Source: Lactiplantibacillus pentosus
GTDB lineage: Bacteria; Bacillota; Bacilli; Lactobacillales; Lactobacillaceae
Assembly: GCF_003641185.1 (NCBI RefSeq)
Contig: NZ_CP032757.1
Location: forward strand, 2,914,001-2,978,000
DNA: 64,000 bases
Direction: 5' to 3'
In this document: one piece after another, positions 8,570-17,076 of the stretch
Layout of the letters: each line of letters opens with the position of its first letter
Position numbering within the stretch: the first letter of the stretch is position 1
Program-made: the position numbers and the translations under genes
The notes under the pieces: model-generated
What the model was told of the DNA's origin: nothing
Database searches by the model: none
Seen by the model: only the letters and a program-made list of their open reading frames with translations

Positions 8570-9103
8570 TTAATCCCAGCTCGGTGGTCCGATCGTTGCG
8601 ACCCGGTGATTACCAGCCATGCTAGTCGTAATGCCTGAAATCACAGTACCGGTTGGATCGACATGATTGCTCGCGACCAGCAGACGTTCACGTCCCTGGT
8701 CTAATGCGCGTTTGATCGTCAATTTGAGCGCAGTTTCGACTGGCTGCAAACGGCGTGCCAGTATTGAAACCAGATTCGCGATCACTTGTCCTGCAACCAC
8801 GGTGTCGCCTGGTTTGACTTTAAAATCAATCATCGATGATTCCAGTTGATTTGTTAACTGTCCGATTCGTAACCAGCCGACCAGGCCATTCGTGGCACGA
8901 AAGCCGACCCGCCGTTCATCGACAGCCACAGCGGTGATGACCCCACCAAAGGGCGCAACGATTTGGTCGGTCACTGGGAATATTTGTTTTTTAAACCCAA
9001 GTAGCCCATATAGATGTACCGTGTTGGCAAGCGTCGTCACACTAATAATCTGGCGTTTGACCGGCGCAACTACGGGAATCAATGAGCTGATAACTACTGG
9101 CAC
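8570..9103 (-). CDS. PTS EIIA(Glc)-like protein lacking both active histidines
   Basis: About 177 residues with the fold signature of glucose-type EIIA: VTDQIVAPFGGVITAV early, then FRATNGLVGWLRIGQL and FKVKPGDTVVAGQVIANL. In true EIIA the LLHxG histidine accepts phosphate from HPr and a second histidine lies 15 residues earlier. Here the two equivalent positions are Arg (in ERRVGF and in WLRIG), so phosphotransfer is not expected. It stands alone, with no IIB or IIC nearby. A binding, regulatory or degenerate role is possible. A GTG start at 9103, 8 bases after AAGGAAG, is preferred to the ATG at 9124. Confidence 0.7.
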   Translation of the reverse strand: MPVVISSLIPVVAPVKRQIISVTTLANTVHLYGLLGFKKQIFPVTDQIVAPFGGVITAVAVDERRVGFRATNGLVGWLRIGQLTNQLESSMIDFKVKPGDTVVAGQVIANLVSILARRLQPVETALKLTIKRALDQGRERLLVASNHVDPTGTVISGITTSMAGNHRVATIGPPSWD

Positions 9104-9459
9104 ACTTCTCACTTCCTTAATCATTAAATGATGTGTCGACTACTGAACCTCACGCTGATAATCTGCTGCCAAAAAACTTGCCCTCAACCGAGTGTAAATC
9201 AATTAGTTCAAGCCATTGACTGTTATCCTTTCAACATAAACTTTACCATAATAAAACCAGAATACCAGCATAATCAACAGTTTTAACGGTAGTTTGAGCC
9301 TGCAGAGGTTCATTCGTAAACTCAATTAACGAACAAGCTATGAAGCGCTTTATTCACTAACGCCGCAATACCGGAAATTATCGGCAGAAGTCAGAATGCC
9401 CGTATCAGCCATCTGTGGACAGTCAAGCGACATCCCACTATCGACTTTGAATTGAGCGT
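9104..9459. other. Intergenic region, nothing specific seen
   Basis: Noncoding sequence upstream of the EIIA-like gene and downstream of the GGDEF gene. It has GCGCTTTA-like AT-rich stretches but no element I can name before the terminator at 9460-9500. Confidence 0.3.
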
Positions 9460-9500
9460 AAAAAAAAAGTAACCTTGAATGCTGAAGATTCAAAGTTACT
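9460..9500 (-). terminator. Terminator of the GGDEF/EAL operon
   Basis: AGTAACCTTGAAT/ATTCAAAGTTACT stem (9468-9500), followed on the minus strand by a run of nine T. Confidence 0.85.
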
Positions 9501-9550
9501 ATCATTGACTTGCTTATTAAAAAGTGTAATGACCAACTGACCATCGATTA

Positions 9551-10684
9551 TCACTGATCAACCGTCACACGCATGCGACCATGGCGTTTTGAGAAATACA
9601 GATTCTGGTCGACCCGATTATAAAAATCGACGGGGCTGTCATCCGCTTGATGCAAGGTTGACACACCGACCGATATCGAGACGGCAATTTCTTGGTCACC
9701 GTACTTAACGACCAAATGATTAACTGCTGCAAAAATCTGCCGAACAATGGCACGCGTGCTGACTAGATCATAGCCAGGAAATAGGACGTTGAATTCCTCA
9801 CCACCCGTCCGATACAGCTTAACCTTTGGATCATTTTCGCTCAACACCGTCTGGACGGTTTCCGAGACTTCCTGTAAGACGCGGTCACCAGCCAAGTGAC
9901 CATAGGTATCGTTGACGTGCTTGAAGTGGTCAATATCAAACATCATCATTGATAAGTTTAAATTATTGGCCGTACTGTCATCAAATAAATATTTGATATG
10001 CTCCGTGTAGGCCGCGAAGTTCTCCGTTTGCGTCAATGCGTCGTGGCTGGCAAACTGAGCGAGTCGCAGTTTGATCTCACTATCCTGTGTCAGCATATTG
10101 ACGTAGGCGTAGAGTAAACCGGCAAAAATCAGCAGGTATCCGTACTCCTGTAACGTGTTCTCCCAGCTCAGCGAGTACTTGACTTTAATCAAGCCCCACA
10201 AGACACCGCCGAAGAAGCCAACCGTCCCGTAGTAATAGACCCAACTATGCGCATGCTTCTGCACCCACAGCCGTAAGTAATTCAGGCTCCAGAAGAAACC
10301 CACGAACACGGCCGCATAACTCCAAGATTCCCAGAAGAAAATCGATTGGTCGAAAACCATGTACACAATGACCACTGGTAACAATGTGTAATACGGCATT
10401 CGAATGTTGAGGAAGAAGGCACAGAAGATGACGGCAATCAGGTGAAAGTTCACAAACTCCCAACTATTCGCCTGGCCGATGACCGACAGTTGCATCACAA
10501 ATACGAAGACCAACATGTAGATGACGCCATGCCAAGCATTGATCGTATCATCATCAATGTTAATGTGACGGGCATGGAACCAGGACGTAATCCAATTGAA
10601 CAGTACCCAGTAGAGTGTCAATACCCCGAGGATAAAAAAGATACTTGTTACAAACGGCGAAATTCGCCAATAAGACCATGTCAT
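9551..10684 (-). CDS. Membrane-bound GGDEF diguanylate cyclase
   Basis: A 377-residue protein with about six hydrophobic segments in the first 200 residues (for example YMLVFVFVMQL and YYGTVGFFGGVLWGLI). A GGDEF domain follows from about 215. The catalytic signature RTGGEEFNVLFPG is intact, and MMFDIDHFKHVNDTYGH carries the metal and substrate residues. It should make cyclic di-GMP from GTP at the membrane. The allosteric RxxD site five residues before GGEEF is absent (PKVKL). It is the second gene of an operon, 15 bases after the EAL gene, so one transcript encodes both the maker and the breaker of the signal. Start has AAAGGG upstream. Confidence 0.9.
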   Translation of the reverse strand: MTWSYWRISPFVTSIFFILGVLTLYWVLFNWITSWFHARHINIDDDTINAWHGVIYMLVFVFVMQLSVIGQANSWEFVNFHLIAVIFCAFFLNIRMPYYTLLPVVIVYMVFDQSIFFWESWSYAAVFVGFFWSLNYLRLWVQKHAHSWVYYYGTVGFFGGVLWGLIKVKYSLSWENTLQEYGYLLIFAGLLYAYVNMLTQDSEIKLRLAQFASHDALTQTENFAAYTEHIKYLFDDSTANNLNLSMMMFDIDHFKHVNDTYGHLAGDRVLQEVSETVQTVLSENDPKVKLYRTGGEEFNVLFPGYDLVSTRAIVRQIFAAVNHLVVKYGDQEIAVSISVGVSTLHQADDSPVDFYNRVDQNLYFSKRHGRMRVTVDQ

Positions 10685-10699
10685 TGTCAGGACCCTTTC

Positions 10700-11380
10700 C
10701 TAGCAGCTGCCATTTACGAATTGACAATCATCAGCAATCAAGCGAGGCTTGCCATAGTAATAGCCTTGATGGCGCTCGATGCCTTGTTGTTCCGCCATTT
10801 TTTGATCCTTTTGGTCTTCGACACCTTCCAGAATGAATTCTAAATGGTAGTCCTGTGCCACATCGCGCCAAAACGCCACTTCACGAGGAATACGTTCGGC
10901 TTGTCCGCTCATCCGCAGATTTTGCATGGCAAATTTGATTTGATCAACAAATGGTAATGCATGCTGAATGTTTTCAAATGTGTTAGAGCCAGTCCCAACG
11001 TCATCGATACTCAGTTTGATCCCATACTGATGAAAGAAGAGGCTGTATTTCTGAATTTCGGCTAATGACGGACTTTCTGTTAACTCAATCGTTAGCGCAG
11101 CCGGATTGAGCCGCTTTTTGAGATAAATAATCGTTCCTAACATTAAGTCATCTTCCGCCTGCTGACGGTTGAGATTCAAGGCCAACACTTGATTGGTCGC
11201 CTTAGTCTTCAACTGTCCGGCTAACTGTGCTAACAAGTCCGCTTGCTTGTCTAACGGTAGTTCAGTGAATGATTGCGGTACTGCCCAACGACCATCCATT
11301 TCTTTACGCAATAATAATTCGTACCCAAACACGGCCCGACGCCGCTGGTCAACTTGAGGTTGAACAAAGAAACGATACAT
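10700..11380 (-). CDS. EAL domain cyclic di-GMP phosphodiesterase
   Basis: A 226-residue stand-alone EAL domain. The catalytic set is complete: Glu in GYELLLRKE, Asn in ALNLNRQ, Glu in IELTES, the Asp pair in SIDDVGTGS, Lys in QIKFAMQN, Glu in FILEGVEDQ and Gln in RHQGYYYGKP. It is therefore predicted to be active, hydrolysing cyclic di-GMP to pGpG. There is no sensor domain or membrane segment. It is first in a two-gene operon with the GGDEF protein. Output receptors are not visible in the window. Confidence 0.9.
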   Translation of the reverse strand: MYRFFVQPQVDQRRRAVFGYELLLRKEMDGRWAVPQSFTELPLDKQADLLAQLAGQLKTKATNQVLALNLNRQQAEDDLMLGTIIYLKKRLNPAALTIELTESPSLAEIQKYSLFFHQYGIKLSIDDVGTGSNTFENIQHALPFVDQIKFAMQNLRMSGQAERIPREVAFWRDVAQDYHLEFILEGVEDQKDQKMAEQQGIERHQGYYYGKPRLIADDCQFVNGSC

Positions 11381-11537
11381 TCACGAAACCTCGCTTTAAT
11401 TAGATTCTTTATGTCAATATATATTGACTACTCCTGTAAAGTATAACCGCTTTTAACTAAAATATCGAGACATAGTTGCAGACATTAACCAAAAAAATAA
11501 TCAATTCTAATATGTAACCGTTATATTTAGTCCACGA

Positions 11538-11578
11538 CAAAAATGACGTCGTAACAACTAAGTTACAACGTCATTTTT
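11538..11578 (-). terminator. Terminator after nrdG (symmetrical)
   Basis: AAAAATGACGT/ACGTCATTTTT inverted repeat. A-rich and T-rich ends allow action on both strands, so it also shields the EAL promoter. Confidence 0.8.
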
Positions 11579-11590
11579 AATTGCTCAATT

Positions 11591-12172
11591 TTATTTAACC
11601 AACTTATCCCAGATAACGACATCGCCAGTTGACAATGATTTAGGGACATCAATGATGCGCTGATTGGCACTCCCACGGAACTGCAGTGAGAGATCCATCT
11701 GGTCTTGCAGAAAACGACCATCGACCAAAATATCAATCAGCGATAGCATCTTTAATTTGTCTTCCGAATCCTGTTGAAGCTCATCCCAAGTGTACCCAGT
11801 CCATGACCAGATGTCCTTCGTATGGCCAAATTCGGCGCGGACCCGTTCACAGATGCGGATACCGACTTGCGTATTTAAAAACGGTTCGCCGCCGAGCAAG
11901 GTCAGGCCTTGCACGTACGACTGACTAAGGTCCTCGATAATCTGGTCTTCAAGCTCAGTCGTATAGGGCTGCCCATAGTGAAAATTCTGAGCGGCGACAT
12001 TATAACAACCGGGACAATGAAAGGGACAGCCACTCAGATAGAGACTGCAGCGGACCCCTTCCCCATCAACAAAGTTAAATGCCTTGTAATCAGCAACATA
12101 TTGTTCACTTAAGTCCTTTGCCAGCCATTCTTTGGGCATCGGATTGTTTGGTCCTTTCGTAGCGCGCGGCAT
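11591..12172 (-). CDS. nrdG: Anaerobic ribonucleotide reductase activating protein NrdG
   Basis: A radical SAM activase of 193 residues. The CxxxCxxC cluster motif is in LYLSGCPFHCPGCYN (about residue 50), followed by the SAM-binding GGEPFLN. It installs the glycyl radical on NrdD. The gene overlaps the end of nrdD by 68 bases if the first ATG is used. An internal ATG at 12139 (MPKEW) is an alternative that would cut the overlap to 35 bases. Both have imperfect ribosome sites, so translation is probably coupled to nrdD. Confidence 0.93.
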   Translation of the reverse strand: MPRATKGPNNPMPKEWLAKDLSEQYVADYKAFNFVDGEGVRCSLYLSGCPFHCPGCYNVAAQNFHYGQPYTTELEDQIIEDLSQSYVQGLTLLGGEPFLNTQVGIRICERVRAEFGHTKDIWSWTGYTWDELQQDSEDKLKMLSLIDILVDGRFLQDQMDLSLQFRGSANQRIIDVPKSLSTGDVVIWDKLVK

Positions 12173-14327
12173 TTTTAATCATCTCCGGAGACATATTTTT
12201 AGCACGGGACGCGATCTCAACGTGACGACCATGAACCATTGGCCGTTGTTGTGGGTTACCGAGGTAGCCACACGTCCGTTTGACCACATCACAATATTTC
12301 GGGTCATGGTTGCCACATTCGGGACACACGAACCCACGGGCAGTTGCCTTAAATTCACCCTTGAACCCACACTTGAAACATTGGTCGATGGAAGTGTTGG
12401 TCCCGAGGTAACCGACGTGGTCATAGGCCCAATCCCAGACTGCTTCTAGGGCCTTAGGATTCTGCGTCAGATTTGGATATTCACAATAATGAATGAAGCC
12501 ACCCGAGGCGTACTTCGGGAAGCGTTCTTCTAGCGTCAGCTTATCAAACGGGGTCGGGTGTTTGCGGACGTCATAGTGGAAACTATTCGTGTAGTATTCC
12601 TTATCCGTAATATCCGCGACCCGACCAAATTTGGCAATATCATCGCGACAGAAGGTGTCGGTCAACGATTCAGCTGGCGTGGAATACAAACTGTAATGGT
12701 AGCCACTTTCAGCCGCCCACTTAGCACACTTGTCACGTAAGGCCTTGACGACCGTCTCGGCAAACTCGCGAGCATGCGTATCGTTTTCCCAGTCAGGACC
12801 GAAGAATGTCGTGCAGACTTCATAAATCCCGATATAGCCGAGAGAAATCGTCGCCCGTTGATTCTTGAAGAGTTCGTCAACGTTACCACCGGCTGGCAAC
12901 CGTTTGCCAAATGCCCCGTACATGTACAGTAACGGTGCATTTTCCGGCTTAGCCTGCTTCGTCCGTTCGATTCGGTAAGCTAACGCTTCATGACAAGTCT
13001 GCATCCGTTCTTCAAAAATCTCCCAGAACAGCTGTTGATCCCCATGAGCAGCGAGTGCGATGCGTGGCAAGTTGACCGTCACCACGCCCAAGTTCATCCG
13101 ACCAGAGTTGACTTCCACCCCGTTCTCGTCACGCCAGCCTTGCAAGAAGGAGCGGCAGCCCATCGGTGTCTTGAAGCTCCCAGTCAATTCCTTGATTTTG
13201 TCATACATCAACAAATCTGGATACATCCGCTTCGTCGAACATTCGATGGCCAATTCCTTAATATCATAATTCGGGTCGTTGGGACTGAGATTCAGGCCGC
13301 GCTTCATCGTAAAAATTAATTTGGGGAAGATTGCGGTCCGATGTTCCTTACCGAGACCCTTGATTCGAATCTGGAGAATCGCCTTTTGAATCTCGCGTTC
13401 GATCCAGCTCGTCCCTAAACCAAAGTTAACGGTCGTAAACGGCGTCTGCCCTTGTGATGAATATAATGTATTGATTTCATATTCCAAGGCCTGCATTGCA
13501 TCGTAGATATCCTTTTTCGTCTTGGCCTTAGCATAGGCTTCGCGCTGGTCTTCAGCGACCCACTTTTCAGCATCCGCCAAGTGTTTTTGATAATTAATGG
13601 CCGCATAGGGGGCTAACAACTGGTCGACCCGGTTGGCAGAACAACCACCGTATTGCAGCGACGCAACGTTGGCAATAATCTGGGCCATCTGAGCCGTAGC
13701 GGTTTGAATCGACCGTGGCGAGGCAACTTCCGCATTACCAATCTTATAGCCGTGCTTGAACATGCCGTCAAAGTCAATCAGACAACAGTTCGTTTCAGGC
13801 GTGACCGGTGAATAATCGAGGTCATGCCAGTGAATATCACCACGTAAATGGGCCTTAGCGACTAGATCTGGCAACATCTTCAGACCTAGTGCCCGACTAG
13901 CAGCGCCGGCTTCCAAATCACGTTGGGTATTAAAAATCGTACTATCTTTATTTGCATTTTCATGCACAACGCTGGCATCGCGTTCGAATAATTTTTCAAT
14001 CCGTCCCTGCACATTCGTTGCCGCCGCAAAGCGTTCTTGTTCAGCATCAAAGTAGTCTTGATAAGCTTGGGCCGCTTGAGTCAAGCCCTGAGCATTCAAG
14101 ATCTGCATCAGTGTCGTCCGGAGTTCCCGGGTGTCAATGCCGTCCGCATCCCGATAATAAGCGACTAGGGCTTGCTTAACGACGCGCACCTCATCCTCAG
14201 TCGTTAATAACTGGTGTAAGACAAAGTCTAATTTATAGGGGTGAAACTTGGTTTGTGCTCCGCCCCGTTTCGTGACCGGTAGTGGCCGTAATTCGTCTAA
14301 AATATCCTTAGTTGTCGTTGTCAGCAT
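12105..14327 (-). CDS. nrdD: Anaerobic ribonucleoside-triphosphate reductase NrdD
   Basis: 740 residues from the ATG at 14327, which follows GTGGGGAA. Residues 15-95 are an ATP-cone (VTKRGGAQTKFHPYKLDFVL), the allosteric domain. The catalytic part includes the GGCSANRVD region. The C-terminus carries four zinc cysteines (CFKCGFKG and CPECGNH) and the glycyl-radical motif RTCGYLGNPQQRP. It reduces ribonucleotides to deoxyribonucleotides without oxygen and is paired with nrdG. A NrdR-like box lies about 65 bases upstream. Confidence 0.95.
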   Translation of the reverse strand: MLTTTTKDILDELRPLPVTKRGGAQTKFHPYKLDFVLHQLLTTEDEVRVVKQALVAYYRDADGIDTRELRTTLMQILNAQGLTQAAQAYQDYFDAEQERFAAATNVQGRIEKLFERDASVVHENANKDSTIFNTQRDLEAGAASRALGLKMLPDLVAKAHLRGDIHWHDLDYSPVTPETNCCLIDFDGMFKHGYKIGNAEVASPRSIQTATAQMAQIIANVASLQYGGCSANRVDQLLAPYAAINYQKHLADAEKWVAEDQREAYAKAKTKKDIYDAMQALEYEINTLYSSQGQTPFTTVNFGLGTSWIEREIQKAILQIRIKGLGKEHRTAIFPKLIFTMKRGLNLSPNDPNYDIKELAIECSTKRMYPDLLMYDKIKELTGSFKTPMGCRSFLQGWRDENGVEVNSGRMNLGVVTVNLPRIALAAHGDQQLFWEIFEERMQTCHEALAYRIERTKQAKPENAPLLYMYGAFGKRLPAGGNVDELFKNQRATISLGYIGIYEVCTTFFGPDWENDTHAREFAETVVKALRDKCAKWAAESGYHYSLYSTPAESLTDTFCRDDIAKFGRVADITDKEYYTNSFHYDVRKHPTPFDKLTLEERFPKYASGGFIHYCEYPNLTQNPKALEAVWDWAYDHVGYLGTNTSIDQCFKCGFKGEFKATARGFVCPECGNHDPKYCDVVKRTCGYLGNPQQRPMVHGRHVEIASRAKNMSPEMIKNAARYERTKQSDAQRMAGKGLK

Positions 14328-14392
14328 CTTACATTCCCCACTTTTCAAAGTCATCAAGTCCATACAATTGATAGTACGTTCCGTTTGAATCA

Positions 14393-14408
14393 ATACTATA
14401 TATAGTAG
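14393..14408. promoter_or_regulatory. NrdR box-like palindrome upstream of nrdD
   Basis: ATACTATATATAGTAG resembles the 16-bp NrdR box (acaCwATATwGtgt type) that NrdR binds to repress ribonucleotide reductase operons. Boxes usually come in pairs and I cannot see a clear second one. Confidence 0.55.
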
Positions 14409-14707
14409 CTCATTTTATTAAAAATGCCTATCGCTCAAATTGCCTGATAAATACAGTTGTGTACAGCAAGACTCACTAGCCATCGAATTGGCGTAGTTTT
14501 GGAATATTTTAAAATTATTTTCTGTATCAGTTTACACTTTCATTATGAATATTTAGTCAATATTCTTAACCTTCAATCGAACGCCCGTCTTAGTGGCTTT
14601 CACGTTTTTTCATGACCAAAAACGGTCGAGATCATTCGCCGCCAATTAAGCACAATACAATCAAATCGCTTAAAATTAATTATTTCACGATGAGTATGAC
14701 AATTTAG

Positions 14708-14736
14708 TTTAAATAAGATGACATATTCGCTATAAT
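14708..14736 (+). promoter_or_regulatory. Probable promoter of the lipoprotein gene
   Basis: TTTAAA, a 17-base spacer and a perfect TATAAT at 14731-14736, 51 bases before the start codon. The -35 match is only partial. Confidence 0.5.
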
Positions 14737-14786
14737 GGTGAATAAGCCCTACAGGGGAAAATGGGCATTTGGAGGAGAGAATAATT

Positions 14787-15260
14787 ATGCAAAAAATTAG
14801 AGGCATAATTGTGGGATTACTGCTTAGCGGTCTACTCGCCGGGTGCCAATCAAAGACATCACCTACCGCTAAGCCGGTTCAACCAACAACGTCAACAGTC
14901 CATGCCGTGCAATCCGTCACGTCCCGCGACTTTTTAGGACGCTGGGTGAGCAAAGATCCCGCAACGAGCCTATATCTGAATACCGAACACCAGCTTGGCT
15001 TGTTTCAAGCCGGTAAATCACCTGCGCGCAACCATACTGATTTCAAGCTGGATGAGACGCAGCTGACTGTAAAAATCAAGCAGGCGACCGCCGTGCTAAC
15101 ACTCAATAATGCCAACAGTATGACGCTCGATTATCAGGGAACGGCGACAACCCTTGTCAAAGACCCGAACTGGCGACCGAATCGGAGTAAGATACCAACC
15201 ACGACGACTCAGGCCTTAAAGACCAGCAGCCTCACGCCGACTTTTAAAGTTAATAATTAA
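14787..15260 (+). CDS. Small secreted lipoprotein of unknown function
   Basis: 157 residues from the ATG at 14787, 7 bases after GGAGGAGAG. The N-terminus is a lipoprotein signal: MQKIRG, a hydrophobic stretch and the lipobox LLAGC with Cys at 20. The mature protein begins with a Thr/Pro linker. A small domain follows (FLGRWVSKDPATSLYLNTEH onward) of the kind seen in short lactobacillal lipoproteins with a lipocalin-like beta fold. It should be anchored to the outer face of the membrane. Single gene with its own promoter and terminator. No function can be assigned. Confidence 0.75.
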   Translation: MQKIRGIIVGLLLSGLLAGCQSKTSPTAKPVQPTTSTVHAVQSVTSRDFLGRWVSKDPATSLYLNTEHQLGLFQAGKSPARNHTDFKLDETQLTVKIKQATAVLTLNNANSMTLDYQGTATTLVKDPNWRPNRSKIPTTTTQALKTSSLTPTFKVNN

Positions 15261-15270
15261 GGACTTCGTA

Positions 15271-15305
15271 CACCCCACGCGATTCTGTCTGCGTGGGGTG
15301 TTTTG
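15271..15305 (+). terminator. Terminator of the lipoprotein gene
   Basis: CACCCCACGC/GCGTGGGGTG 10-bp stem with a 10-base loop, then TTTTG. Confidence 0.85.
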
Positions 15306-15388
15306 AGTTCACACCTGCGAACGGCTTGCTTCTCGGTGAACCGCTCCCTATAATTGAACTAATAAACCCACGATATGGAGGAACTGAT

Positions 15389-15799
15389 ATGATTCGACCC
15401 ATTGTTCACGACCCCGCCGCATTAAGTGTCCCCGCGACGATTGCCACCCCGGCCGACGCACCGGTCGTCACCGACTTACTGGAAACACTGGCCGCGCACA
15501 CGGATAACTGCGTCGGCATGGCCGCCAACATGATTGGCGTCAACAAACAGATTATCGTTGTCCAACTAGGCCCATTTGCCATCGCGATGATCAATCCTAA
15601 AATTATTGACCACCATGGTGCTTACGAGACAACTGAAGGCTGCTTATCGTTACCAGGCGAACGGTCCACGCAACGTTATCATCAGATTACCGTGAAATAT
15701 AAGGATCAACATTTCAAGCCCCAACAACAACGGTTCAACGACTTCACTGCTCAGATCATTCAGCATGAATTGGACCACCTAGCGGGAAAACTAATTTAG
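15389..15799 (+). CDS. Peptide deformylase-like protein (short paralogue)
   Basis: 136 residues from the ATG at 15389, with GGAGGAA upstream. The three deformylase motifs are present in order: CVGMAANMIG (motif 1, with Asn where the usual GxGLAAxQ has Gln), TEGCLSLPG (motif 2, Cys metal ligand) and QHELDHLAG (HExxH, metal and catalytic Glu). The core is therefore catalytic by look. The protein is shorter than the roughly 185-residue housekeeping Def of Gram-positive bacteria. It may act on a restricted set of formylated peptides, or be a divergent second copy. ApbE follows after 46 bases, possibly in one transcript. Confidence 0.8.
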   Translation: MIRPIVHDPAALSVPATIATPADAPVVTDLLETLAAHTDNCVGMAANMIGVNKQIIVVQLGPFAIAMINPKIIDHHGAYETTEGCLSLPGERSTQRYHQITVKYKDQHFKPQQQRFNDFTAQIIQHELDHLAGKLI

Positions 15800-15845
15800 T
15801 TCAGCTTACTGAACAAGCTGGCATTTCAGAGATAGGACTGGTATT

Positions 15846-16847
15846 ATGACCACTTTAACTTATAACGACGACCCCGCGATTCCAGCATTTGCACAACAGC
15901 GGCGCCATCAAGCGCACCACGCACTCGGAACTGATATTGACCTGACTTTGTTCGGCAGTGATAGCGACCGTTGTTTGACCGCCGCCTGCCAACTAATTGA
16001 CCAGTATGAGGACCGGCTCACCGTTAATCGCACCGCTTCTGAAGTCATGGCGATCAACCATGCCGCCGGTCAGCATCCGGTTCAAGTCAGCGCGGCGACT
16101 TACAGCCTCGTCCACCAAGCCGTCGAACTCAGCCGCCAACACTTCGGCTTTAACGCCTTGATTGGACCTTTAGTGAAGCTCTGGCACATTGGCTTCGATA
16201 ATGCACACGTTCCTGAACAAGCAGAGATCGACGCCCGTTTGGCCTTGATCGACCCGAATCAGGTTGTCTGTAACGACGCCGATTTGAGCGTGTTTTTGAA
16301 AGTGCCCGGCATGGAATTAGACCTCGGCGCGATTGCGAAGGGCTACATTGCCGACCGTATCCAGGATTACTGGGAAGCCTTCGGACAACGCGCCGGCATG
16401 ATCAACCTGGGCGGCAACTTGCTGATGGTCGGCGATTCACCGCTACATGCGGATGGCAAGTGGCGCGTGGGGATCCAGGACCCAACGACTGACCGTGGTA
16501 ATGCGATTGCCAGTATTACAATTGGCGCTTGCTCCGCTGTCACAAGTGGCATCTATGAGCGTCACCTCGAATTCAACGGCCAATCGTATCACCACATCCT
16601 CGATTCCAAGACCGGTTATCCCCGCCAAAACGACCTGGAAAGTGTCACGGTCTTTACGAAAGCTTCCATTGATGGTGAAATCGAAACGACCCGCCTCTTC
16701 TTTGCCGGACAACCCCTCCCTGGCTGGGCCGTCGACCGACCAGATATTTACGGGGCCATCTTTGTGACGAAACAACGAGAGATTCAAGTCGTCGGGCTGC
16801 CTGCTAGCAGTGTAGCCTTGTTAGATAAGCGGTTTAAATTGATCTAG
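15846..16847 (+). CDS. apbE: FAD:protein FMN transferase ApbE
   Basis: 333 residues matching the ApbE family, which moves FMN from FAD to a Thr of target flavoproteins in a magnesium-dependent reaction. Visible motifs are the LDLGAIAKGYIADRI segment near 165, GMINLGGNLLMVG near 185, and the C-terminal YHHILDSKTGYPRQND near 260, which holds metal and FAD contacts. There is no signal peptide or lipobox, so a cytoplasmic form is predicted, unlike many exported ApbE proteins. No obvious flavinylation target is adjacent. Confidence 0.9.
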   Translation: MTTLTYNDDPAIPAFAQQRRHQAHHALGTDIDLTLFGSDSDRCLTAACQLIDQYEDRLTVNRTASEVMAINHAAGQHPVQVSAATYSLVHQAVELSRQHFGFNALIGPLVKLWHIGFDNAHVPEQAEIDARLALIDPNQVVCNDADLSVFLKVPGMELDLGAIAKGYIADRIQDYWEAFGQRAGMINLGGNLLMVGDSPLHADGKWRVGIQDPTTDRGNAIASITIGACSAVTSGIYERHLEFNGQSYHHILDSKTGYPRQNDLESVTVFTKASIDGEIETTRLFFAGQPLPGWAVDRPDIYGAIFVTKQREIQVVGLPASSVALLDKRFKLI

Positions 16848-16965
16848 GCCTGCCCTACCTTGCAAGTCGTTAGCCACAGAATAAGCGTCCATCAATTGTC
16901 TCTTGTCAGCCGACTAGTATCCATAGCGTAGGCTTTTCATCGTCATGAGCTTGCTTGGCTAAGCC

Positions 16966-17006
16966 AAAAAACGCCTCAAAGAATAACATTCTTTGAGACG
17001 TTTTTT
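16966..17006. terminator. Bidirectional terminator between apbE and the Dus gene
   Basis: ACGCCTCAAAGAAT/ATTCTTTGAGACGT 14-bp stem with one mismatch, A-run on the left and T-run on the right. It serves the two convergent genes. Confidence 0.85.
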
Positions 17007-17076
17007 AGTGGTGACTGTCGAAAACAGCCAACTGTTGATTTTGATGTCACACCAACGATTATTCACTAGATCTAGG

